The notes beneath the pieces are model-generated. The model was not told the origin of the DNA. It made no database searches and saw only the letters and a list, made by a program, of their open reading frames with translations. Shown in pieces: positions 17,447 to 23,996 of a DNA stretch of 64,000 bases. Positions within the stretch are counted from its first letter, which is position 1. Each line of letters begins with the position of its first letter. A program made the position numbers and the translations under genes. This DNA is from Labrys sp. WJW (lineage in GTDB: Bacteria; Pseudomonadota; Alphaproteobacteria; Rhizobiales; Labraceae), in contig NZ_LYXZ01000012.1 in the NCBI RefSeq assembly GCF_001676615.1, forward strand, positions 30,780 through 94,779, written 5' to 3'.

Positions 17447-18313
17447 TCATGGGAGCAGCTTCTGTCGGACACCTTCAATGGTTTCGAAACGGGCCCTGGC
17501 GACCGGCCATTGCCGGGAGTCGATTGCGAGAGCAACCGCTTCCACCAAGGCGATCACTCCGATCAGGCTATCCCAGGGCGAGGGGACGTCGACGCGAGCC
17601 CTCAGCACGATATCGGCGACCTGGGCGGCATCCGACATCCACTGGTCGGTAAAGAGGGCAACCACGGCTTCGCGGCCCTTGGCCACTTCGGCCGTACGCA
17701 CTGTGTCGGCCTGATAGCGGCGGATATCGAACAGGATCACCACGTCCTTGCGCCGAAGCTCGGCAAGCTCGTCGGCGCGTCGCATCAGTCCCGCGGAGAA
17801 CAGCCGGACCTTGCCGCGAAGCTTGCGCAGGTGGAATTCCAGATGGCGTGCAGCCGGCTCGGTAAAATCGCCGCCAAGCAGAAAGACCTGGCGCCTTTCA
17901 TCGACGAGAATGTCGACCAGGCGCGCGAGCTCCGCCTCGTTGATCATGGCGATCGAGCCTTGCACCGTCTCGGCCAGGGCGCTGCTGAATTCGATGAGCG
18001 CAGAGGTCGAGGCATCGGCATGCGGGCGCGTCAGGGGGAATTCGGCCTGGGCCTCCATTTCCTCGCGCAGGGCCCGCCGGAAGTCGGCATAACCTGGGAA
18101 GCCGAGCTTGGCCACGAAGCGCAGGATGGTGGGGGCGCTGACCTTGGCTCTCTCGGCGAACAGTGCCACTGTCTCCATGCCGGTGGTCGGATAGCGAGCA
18201 AGAAGGGCGCGGGCCGCACGCTTCTCCGCATCGCTCAGCGACGGCATGGTTGCCGCGACGCGGTCGGCCAGCGTCGTGCCGGTCTGGGGCAGGGCGGCTC
18301 TCGGGGGCTCCAT
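17447..18313 (-). CDS. MurR/RpiR-family transcriptional regulator
   Basis: A 288-aa protein with an N-terminal HTH_6 domain (AERAKVSAPTILRFVAKLGFPGYADFRRAL, about residues 50-80) and a C-terminal SIS domain (about 110-270, with VFLLGGDFTEPAARHLEFHLR). The ATG at 18313 with AGAGG upstream gives the best start; upstream in-frame starts would add an Arg/Ser-rich tail. It lies between the GS-led operon and the divergent isochorismatase gene, so it is the likely regulator of the whole island. Confidence 0.9.
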   Translation of the reverse strand: MEPPRAALPQTGTTLADRVAATMPSLSDAEKRAARALLARYPTTGMETVALFAERAKVSAPTILRFVAKLGFPGYADFRRALREEMEAQAEFPLTRPHADASTSALIEFSSALAETVQGSIAMINEAELARLVDILVDERRQVFLLGGDFTEPAARHLEFHLRKLRGKVRLFSAGLMRRADELAELRRKDVVILFDIRRYQADTVRTAEVAKGREAVVALFTDQWMSDAAQVADIVLRARVDVPSPWDSLIGVIALVEAVALAIDSRQWPVARARFETIEGVRQKLLP

Positions 18314-18419
18314 GGCGATACCTCTTCTCGATGTCCGAGCGGATGTTCCTGACACCCGCGCGGATGCCATTGTCTTTCACAGTGCCTCGGTACAGGATAG
18401 GTCAATTGCGGGCAAAACC

Positions 18420-18433
18420 GTAATTTGAATTAC
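18420..18433. promoter_or_regulatory. Perfect dyad GTAATT-TG-AATTAC, candidate RpiR operator
   Basis: A perfect 6+6 inverted repeat with a 2-nt centre, 30 bp before the isochorismatase ATG and 107 bp from the RpiR start, in the divergent promoter region. Such AT-rich dyads are common RpiR-family targets. No experiment is implied. Confidence 0.5.
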
Positions 18434-18462
18434 AGCAAGGCATTCCATCTTGTGAGGACATC

Positions 18463-19140
18463 ATGGCCGGCCTTCCAGCCATCGACGCGCCGGGCGGCGC
18501 ATACCGCGAGCGCGAGATTGTTGCGGCCCGAACGGCGCTGCTCAACGTCGATATGCAGAATGGCGAGTTCAACGCGCAGATTCTGGCGCGGGCCCGCATG
18601 CCGGGCACGCCGGAAGCGGCAAAGCGGGCCTTCTATGAACGCATCGACAGCGTGGTGATCCCCAACCAGGCCCGCCTGCAGGAAGCGGCGAGGGCCGCCG
18701 GCATCGAGGTGATCTTCACCGTGCTGGAAAGCCTGACCCAGGATGGCCGCGACCGCAGCCTCGACCACAAGATCTCAGGACTGAATTTCCCGAAGGGTTG
18801 CTGGGAAGCGAAAGTGATCGAGACTGTCGGTCCCAGAGGCGATGAGATCATCATCCCCAAGACGGCATCCGGCATCTTCAACGCCACCAATATCGAGTAT
18901 GTGCTGCGCAATCTCGGTGTGGAGTTCCTGATCGTCTATGGCGTGGTGACCGACCAGTGCGTCGAGTCGGCCATACGTGACGCAGCCGACCGCGGCTTCC
19001 TCGTGACACAGATAGAGGATTGCTGTGCGGCCGAGACACCGGAAAATCATCTGGCTTCGATCGACAGCATGAAGGGGCATTATTGCCGGACACGCAGCAC
19101 CGACGAGATGATCGCCGAAATCAAGCGAATTTCAAGATAA
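18463..19140 (+). CDS. Isochorismatase-like cysteine hydrolase, copy 2
   Basis: A 225-aa hydrolase with triad Asp30 (NVDMQNG), Lys133 (IIPKTAS) and Cys166 (VVTDQCVESAIRDAADRGF). Compared with the copy at 14582-15208 it has a roughly 20-residue insertion before VIPNQARL (containing MPGTPEAAKRAF) but the same SLTxDGRDRSLDxK and C-terminal CRTRSTDE blocks, so the two are paralogues. It is transcribed divergently from RpiR. The insertion may alter substrate range. Confidence 0.88.
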   Translation: MAGLPAIDAPGGAYREREIVAARTALLNVDMQNGEFNAQILARARMPGTPEAAKRAFYERIDSVVIPNQARLQEAARAAGIEVIFTVLESLTQDGRDRSLDHKISGLNFPKGCWEAKVIETVGPRGDEIIIPKTASGIFNATNIEYVLRNLGVEFLIVYGVVTDQCVESAIRDAADRGFLVTQIEDCCAAETPENHLASIDSMKGHYCRTRSTDEMIAEIKRISR

Positions 19141-19187
19141 AAATATATGTTTTTCAATACGTTATATCTTCTATTGAATCTAATTCA

Positions 19188-20591
19188 TTATCGATTTGGA
19201 AGATCGGGAAACGGCCCCGATCGGTGCGCTTCGTCAATGGCATGCATCGCGGCTTGAAGAGCAGGATCACGCTCGGCCTCGAGATCGGCCTCAGTGAACA
19301 GGGCGGTCGGAAGATCAGGTGGAACGCCCATTATATCATAGGCTTGCCTATGCTGGTTCAAGTAGATTTCATTGGGAACGCCGAAGCGCCAGCCATTCGG
19401 CAAATGGCGGATCAGCACGTCGGAGAAGACGCCTTGCGTGTTCTCACCGATGAAGACGGGTTTGTGCCTGCGCCCCTGGAGCGACATGGCGAAAGCCTCG
19501 GCCGCACTGACGCTGTCGTGACCCATCAGCAGCGCCATCGGTCCGTAGAAGCCCGGGCGCGGGGAAGGTGTCACCATGATCGGCTGCGGCTTGCTGAATT
19601 TCGTCGGATCCGCCGGATCGATGCGAAAGATCTTGCTGGAGGCAGGATAGGACACGGTGGTCAGGCGTGCCGCGATCTGCAAGCCCAACATTTCAGTGCC
19701 GCCGCCATTGAGGCGTATGTCGACGATGAGCCCATGCAATCCGGCTACCTTGCCGAAAATGTCGTCCAGCGCCGCATCGAGAGCGGCAGTCTGGGCGGCA
19801 GTTTCGGCATTCTTGTCGTAGTTCTCGAAACTGACGATCAGCAAATAGCCGACACCGTCGGGCAACATGCCGAATGCAAGCTGCCGGTTGCAGTACCAGG
19901 CGAGGGGCGTCGTCAGGAACCGCTTTTCAACGATGGTGAGCGCGCGCTGATGGATTGCCTCGCTCCTGGCTGCGGGTGGGCGCCAGCCGCTGAACTCCAG
20001 GCCGAGGGCTGGTGCCTCGACCCAGACATGGGCATCTTCGAGTGGCGCCAGCATCTCGCGAAAATGCCTGAAGAGCGTCTGATCGTCCGTGGTAGAGCCG
20101 ATAGCCATCCGATGTGTGGCTGTCACAGCCGCCCAATCCACGTGATGCTGCTTGAAGAACGGATATTGTTCGGCGAAAGTTCGCGCGAAAATGTCGAAAT
20201 TGACGATGGGATCCGTGGAATCGGCCTGCGAACAGGCCGTTGGCAGTGCATCGGTGCGTGTGAGTTGGGTCTGGGTGGCGACGCCGTCCACAGTCAGCAC
20301 GAGCCGGTTCGGCTGTCGACCTCGCCGGAACGCGAAGGCATCGATTACCCCGGTGTCGTTGTTGATGCTGGAGCCGGCAAAGCGAGCGGAATTTTCGAAG
20401 GCCGCAACGCGTTCGGCAGAGACCGACTTCTGGCAACTGATTGCCGTGATCTCGAAACGCTGCAAATGTCCGCCGTCGATGGCATAGGCATGGCCGTATC
20501 CCGTCGTCAGCCATACGCCATCGGTGAAGTCGGAAGCGGCCCGAGCCGGCGGCGCAAGCAAGAGCAAGCAGACAAGGAGCATGCAGCGCAT
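19188..20591 (-). CDS. Secreted S41-family (C-terminal processing/tricorn-like) peptidase
   Basis: A 467-aa protein with an N-terminal signal peptide (MRCMLLVCLLLLAPPARAA). The C-terminal half is an S41 peptidase core: GLIVDIRLNGGGTEMLGLQIAARL and the catalytic serine region GHDSVSAAEAFAMSLQGRR, followed by FIGENTQGVFSD. The N-terminal ~130 residues are not recognised. Such proteins degrade periplasmic or extracellular peptides. It is monocistronic, and its upstream region leads directly to the dif-like site bounding the prophage. Confidence 0.87.
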   Translation of the reverse strand: MRCMLLVCLLLLAPPARAASDFTDGVWLTTGYGHAYAIDGGHLQRFEITAISCQKSVSAERVAAFENSARFAGSSINNDTGVIDAFAFRRGRQPNRLVLTVDGVATQTQLTRTDALPTACSQADSTDPIVNFDIFARTFAEQYPFFKQHHVDWAAVTATHRMAIGSTTDDQTLFRHFREMLAPLEDAHVWVEAPALGLEFSGWRPPAARSEAIHQRALTIVEKRFLTTPLAWYCNRQLAFGMLPDGVGYLLIVSFENYDKNAETAAQTAALDAALDDIFGKVAGLHGLIVDIRLNGGGTEMLGLQIAARLTTVSYPASSKIFRIDPADPTKFSKPQPIMVTPSPRPGFYGPMALLMGHDSVSAAEAFAMSLQGRRHKPVFIGENTQGVFSDVLIRHLPNGWRFGVPNEIYLNQHRQAYDIMGVPPDLPTALFTEADLEAERDPALQAAMHAIDEAHRSGPFPDLPNR

Positions 20592-20795
20592 TGGACGACC
20601 TCCAGGGAAACGGCGGTCCTAGCGGCCAAAATTGGCATGCCTGTGAACGGGCGTCGATGGTCGGCGCTACAAATGATGCAGAGGCGCTGAAGAACCTTGA
20701 ACGACAGCTGGCAATTTCGATGGCGAGCAGCGATCAAGCTCGTCGCAAATGCCGGCCGAAACCGGCCCAGGAGTGGGGTAGTGGACGACGTCTTT

Positions 20796-20823
20796 AATTC
20801 GCATAAGATATATAATGGAATCT
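20796..20823 (+). other. dif-like XerC/XerD site, left prophage boundary
   Basis: The site reads as an 11-bp arm AATTCGCATAA, a 6-bp centre GATATA and an 11-bp arm TAATGGAATCT. This is the dif architecture: the E. coli XerC arm is GGTGCGCATAA and the XerD arm TTATGTTAAAT. Positions 20797-20820 match 26859-26882 with one mismatch (A at 20814, T at 26876). The two sites flank exactly the phage gene set. Confidence 0.85.
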
Positions 20824-21157
20824 CAAGTACTTATATAGTTAATTCTCACGTGATTCGTCAAGTGCTATTTGCACCAGGGGACCCATTTTTTTCCCGACCC
20901 TCCGCTTTTTTTCTGCGTGCGGGTAGGGCGCTTTTTACATGACCAATCGTTAATATGATCTTTCATACGCGGGGCGTGCTCACCCAGGGTAGGGGCCCGC
21001 CACGTCCGCTTATGGTCCGGTTCATGAGGGGAGAGCGCAATGCGCTCCCGTATCGCCGCGTGCTCTGCAATGGTGCCTCGCATTTTTGCGGCTTGAGTTT
21101 CCGGCTTCACGCCGTAGGAGACCGGCCCGCGTTTACGGGCATCGCTGGAAAAAGGGT
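20824..21157. other. Prophage 3' region without a confident gene
   Basis: About 330 bp between the VP4 stop and the left dif-like site. It holds T-runs on the plus strand (20885-20891, 20909-20915), the palindrome GGGGACCC at 20878-20885 and a small hairpin around 21028-21049 (AGCGC-AAT-GCGCT). On the minus strand an open frame (20865-21365) runs through here from inside VP4 and ends with a lysine-rich tail; I do not call it as a gene. The region could hold replication or packaging signals. Confidence 0.5.
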
Positions 21158-22264
21158 CTATGGAGAACCCGAGAGACCTCGGAGCGCCGAGCGTATCCAG
21201 CGGATCAGTTCTTCGGACCGTTCCGCTTCGCTCTGCTCTATCGAACCGCCCCGAGCTTCGCGCCACGCGCTCCACTCTCGTTTCGTCTCTTCGCTCATTT
21301 CCTCTTCGCTTCGCCATAGCAAATCCCCTTCGTCCGACTTCCGGAGCCAATAGCGGATTGACCACATGTCATCCGCGTAAATACCTTTGAAACCCGTAAC
21401 AGGGTTAATGCCTTCATACCAGCGTTTAGCGCCAATTGGAAGGTCAGGTATACGTATTTTTGGTTCCGTTCGGACGAAATTATTGTTCTGCGCTGCTATT
21501 TTATCATCGTGTTTTTCAATCACTTCTGAATATGGATGGTATTTATTACCATACATCATTTTCCAAGCGGCCTTGTAATACTCTATGAAGTTATAAGCCG
21601 TTGTATCGCGCAGATAGTATTTTTTAGGAAGCCCCGTTTTGTAGTCCTTGATTTCAGGGAACGTATAATAAAGATCTTGGGGCGATAGCCCAGCATCCAC
21701 GTATTTTTGCGCCAGCAACCTGAAATATGCGTCCCCAAGCGGGGGCTTTTTGGACATAGCTAGGTGAGCTTGACGCTCTTCCACGCCTATGTCCTTGTTT
21801 ATGTATTTACATACATATTTTGCACTGGCCTCCGTTGCCGTCATCCATACTTGATGACCGTGCGGCCAGTACTTATTATGAAACATGCGACTGTTATTTT
21901 TATCCACCGTCAATTCATGCGGTGGTGCCTCACCATAGAAGAACAGCATTGCATGCCAGTGAGCACGGCCCTTCATATGGCCATACTCACCACAGACGAG
22001 GTACCGGAATTTGTACCCGTCCGTGCGGAGGTACTTGAAATACTTCTGTACGTCCGAATAGGTGAGCCATGCCGACCTGAAATGGTCGGAGTTATTGTTT
22101 TCGTCGCGCCCATAGGTCAGAGAGCAGAAAAACGAGTGTGTCGCAGTTTTTGTTTCGGCAATGCAGCGGCCAACCCAATCGTTGACCTTATTATCTCTGC
22201 ATTGCCAGCATATGCGACATGCAATCTCAGTCCCATCCGCTAATAGTCCGGGATTTATACACAT
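21158..22264 (-). CDS. Microvirus replication initiator protein VP4 (HUH endonuclease)
   Basis: A 368-aa protein matching the microvirus replication initiator. An N-terminal Cys cluster and basic helix (CRICWQCRDNKVNDWVGRC) is followed by FFCSLTYGRD, the HUH motif H102-W-H104 (GRAHWHAMLFF) and the tyrosine motif Y150-V-C-K-Y154 (SAKYVCKYINKDIG). This enzyme nicks the replicative double-stranded form to start rolling-circle replication. GGAG precedes the ATG. The last about 50 residues are Glu/Ser/Arg-rich and extend beyond the usual domain. The gene is much more AT-rich than host genes. Confidence 0.93.
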   Translation of the reverse strand: MCINPGLLADGTEIACRICWQCRDNKVNDWVGRCIAETKTATHSFFCSLTYGRDENNNSDHFRSAWLTYSDVQKYFKYLRTDGYKFRYLVCGEYGHMKGRAHWHAMLFFYGEAPPHELTVDKNNSRMFHNKYWPHGHQVWMTATEASAKYVCKYINKDIGVEERQAHLAMSKKPPLGDAYFRLLAQKYVDAGLSPQDLYYTFPEIKDYKTGLPKKYYLRDTTAYNFIEYYKAAWKMMYGNKYHPYSEVIEKHDDKIAAQNNNFVRTEPKIRIPDLPIGAKRWYEGINPVTGFKGIYADDMWSIRYWLRKSDEGDLLWRSEEEMSEETKREWSAWREARGGSIEQSEAERSEELIRWIRSALRGLSGSP

Positions 22265-22450
22265 TGCTCTATCTCCGTCTTGTTTTTTGACCGCGTCCCA
22301 GGGGCCGAATGCGGAGCATGGTCTTGCCGGAAGAAAGAGCTAAGGGCTCCGCCCTCGCGCCGGGAAAATTGTGGGTCCTCGCTTCGCTTCGCTGCAGCTC
22401 CGGTCCCGCCTTCGGCGAATTTGCCCTCTGCTACCCCGGACTCGCCGTCC

Positions 22451-22479
22451 AGGCAGGGATGCATGAATGCATCCTGCCT
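22451..22479. repeat. Hairpin with one bulge, followed by TTTT on plus strand
   Basis: Arms AGGCAGGGATGCAT and ATGCATCCTGCCT pair with a single bulged G and a 2-nt loop. A TTTT follows on the plus strand, which is opposite to the phage transcripts, so on the coding strand it is not a standard terminator. Confidence 0.7.
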
Positions 22480-22580
22480 TTTGATTTACGGCTTTACTCG
22501 ACTAGGCCGAGTGGAGGGGGAGGGGACTTTTAGATTTCCTGTCACTAAATGCATATATACTCAAGAAGATGTATGTTTTC

Positions 22581-22616
22581 GCGCCAGCCATGCAGACAGG
22601 GTTGCATGGCTGGCGC
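22581..22616. repeat. Perfect 14-bp stem-loop just after the 89-aa gene
   Basis: Arms GCGCCAGCCATGCA (22581-22594) and TGCATGGCTGGCGC (22603-22616) are perfect complements around an 8-nt loop. On the minus strand the stem begins 6 nt after the stop at 22623 and is followed by GAAAACAT, not a U-run. It could still limit transcription, or serve as a structured element on the single-stranded genome. Confidence 0.8.
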
Positions 22617-22622
22617 ACGGCG

Positions 22623-22892
22623 CTACTTGCGCAGACGTTCGGTCAGGCCCGCAGAGCCTTCCCAATACGCCTGTGCGAGCGCCTTGGTTTTGGACACGTC
22701 CTCATCACGCATGATCAGCATAACATGCAGATCATGGTCGCGCTGATTCGAGGACAGCGCTTTCTTCGGAAGGTCCCGATACGCCTCCGACAGAGGCTTG
22801 AGGTTAGTCAGAAACGGACCTTGCCCAAGACCAACCGGATAATCCGGCTTGTTCACGGGAACGGCTTCAGTCCTTGGCTCATCTTTCGCCAT
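22623..22892 (-). CDS. Prophage protein of unknown function, 89 aa
   Basis: A hydrophilic 89-aa protein starting MAKDEPRTEAVPVNKPD. The ATG at 22892 has GGGAG 8 nt upstream; a longer in-frame start would add ten residues without a better signal. It overlaps the end of the endolysin gene by 40 bp. Mixed charge, a predicted helical C-terminal half and no membrane segment are all that can be said. Its place beside VP4 resembles the VP5/scaffold position of other microviruses, but I do not recognise the family. Confidence 0.7.
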   Translation of the reverse strand: MAKDEPRTEAVPVNKPDYPVGLGQGPFLTNLKPLSEAYRDLPKKALSSNQRDHDLHVMLIMRDEDVSKTKALAQAYWEGSAGLTERLRK

Positions 22893-23326
22893 TCTTTCAA
22901 CTCCCAATGTGCGGGGTCCCATAGCGATATAAAGTCGCCACCCCAGGTGATAGGTATCCCCGCCTGGACAGAGATTTCTTTGCCGATATGGCCGAGCAAG
23001 TCCCAGGACTTGCGGTCAAGGTCATATGCCTTGCGACCATGGATGATATCCACGGCCATACCGAAATTGTGCGCAGACTGACCGTACTTCGCCCTGGACA
23101 TACCAGTTCTATAGTACTCTTCCTGCGCAGCCTCACCCCGAACACAGTTCAGGATGAAGAGGGGGACGCCTTGTTTACGCATCCGCGTAACAAGGCGTTT
23201 GCCGAATTCAAGGATATCAGCATGCGCGCCTTCGATATTGGCGCGGTGTTGCTGATCCTTGTACCGCTGCGAGGCGACGAACTTTTGATCGATCATCGCC
23301 CGCATTGCCGTTGACAGATCAGTCAC
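22853..23326 (-). CDS. Phage endolysin, peptidase M15-like (DD/LD-carboxypeptidase fold)
   Basis: A 157-aa protein with the M15 zinc-peptidase motif S84-A-H86-N-F-G-M-A-V-D93 and the later metal ligand in DPAH140WEL. An arginine and tyrosine-rich stretch, CVRGEAAQEEYYRTGMSRAKYG, precedes the motif as in phage M15 endolysins. I place the start at GTG 23326: GGAGG lies 5 nt upstream, and the codon overlaps the end of the previous gene. Open frame further upstream is a shadow. It probably cuts peptidoglycan peptides for lysis, unlike classic phiX174-type phages, which lack an endolysin. Confidence 0.85.
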   Translation of the reverse strand: MTDLSTAMRAMIDQKFVASQRYKDQQHRANIEGAHADILEFGKRLVTRMRKQGVPLFILNCVRGEAAQEEYYRTGMSRAKYGQSAHNFGMAVDIIHGRKAYDLDRKSWDLLGHIGKEISVQAGIPITWGGDFISLWDPAHWELKEWRKMSQGLKPFP

Positions 23327-23900
23327 CGGCACCTCCAGAGGGCGCGGCGGGTTCACCCTCTCCAACTGCCGGAGGGGGTGACTTGGGCTTAGGAGCCGGT
23401 TTGGCTGGCTTTTCGCCATCATCCGCAGGATTTTCTCCCGAAGTCCGCCCGGCACCGGCCCGTTGTCCCGCGTCGAATGCACCGGCAATCCTTCCCTCGA
23501 TATCGTTGAACATCGCCGCAATGCGTTTCTCCGCATTCAGCTGTTGCATGTACATCATGCGTTCGAGTTCAGGATTGCGCGCCGCCCGCTGGGCGATCTC
23601 CGTGAAGACTTCCGGATCGTCAATGACGATATGCTCAGGCTCGTTTTCAGCCGTAAGGAAGCTGACATCGTCAGCATCCGTAGCGATCACCAGATCACCG
23701 GCATACGAGAACTCAACTTCCTCCAGGCGATCAGGAGCCGCCAGGAAGTGCAATTCACCATCGTCATCGATAGTGTAGAGCTTCGCCACACCGGGCGAAT
23801 TGACAGTAAGGCGCACACGCCTTACATCTTTGCCCGGGAAAGTAATCTTGCTTCCACGGGGCAGGGCCACCCAGCGGCCCAGGTTTCCGAGTCTGATCAT
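23319..23900 (-). CDS. Prophage protein of unknown function, 193 aa (scaffold/VP3 candidate)
   Basis: A 193-aa protein following the capsid gene. The N-terminal about 90 residues look like a beta-rich domain (RWVALPRGSKITFPGKDVRRVRL ... VEFSYAGDLVIAT), the middle is helical (EIAQRAARNPELERMMYMQQLNAEKRIAAMF), and the last 40 residues are a Pro/Ala/Gly-rich disordered tail. The family is not recognised. Position next to the capsid gene is where microviruses often encode the internal scaffolding protein VP3, but that is inference. ATG at 23900 with AAGG upstream. Confidence 0.75.
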   Translation of the reverse strand: MIRLGNLGRWVALPRGSKITFPGKDVRRVRLTVNSPGVAKLYTIDDDGELHFLAAPDRLEEVEFSYAGDLVIATDADDVSFLTAENEPEHIVIDDPEVFTEIAQRAARNPELERMMYMQQLNAEKRIAAMFNDIEGRIAGAFDAGQRAGAGRTSGENPADDGEKPAKPAPKPKSPPPAVGEGEPAAPSGGAGD

Positions 23901-23996
23901 GGATCATTGGCCTTCATTTGGCGCTCAACTTCGAGCAACGTTTATCGGGATTGCCCTAGCAGCCGCCGCATACGCGACGGCGCTAGAACTACTGCG

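Larger units (their letters stand above)
22265..22622. other. Prophage main intergenic region
   Basis: A 358-bp stretch upstream of VP4 with no convincing gene; a 69-codon minus frame (22255-22464) overlaps VP4 and has no family or good signals. It contains two strong hairpins, listed separately. In microviruses this position, between the structural block and the replication gene, commonly holds regulatory and replication signals, so these are the best candidates here. Confidence 0.55.

Noticed and set aside
19020..20690. Plus-strand 556-codon frame over the S41 peptidase
   Set aside because: Antisense to a protein with signal peptide and intact S41 motifs; no domain in the plus frame.
22255..22464. 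69-codon minus frame between VP4 and the 89-aa gene
   Set aside because: Overlaps VP4, weak signals, and covers a hairpin region; more likely non-coding.
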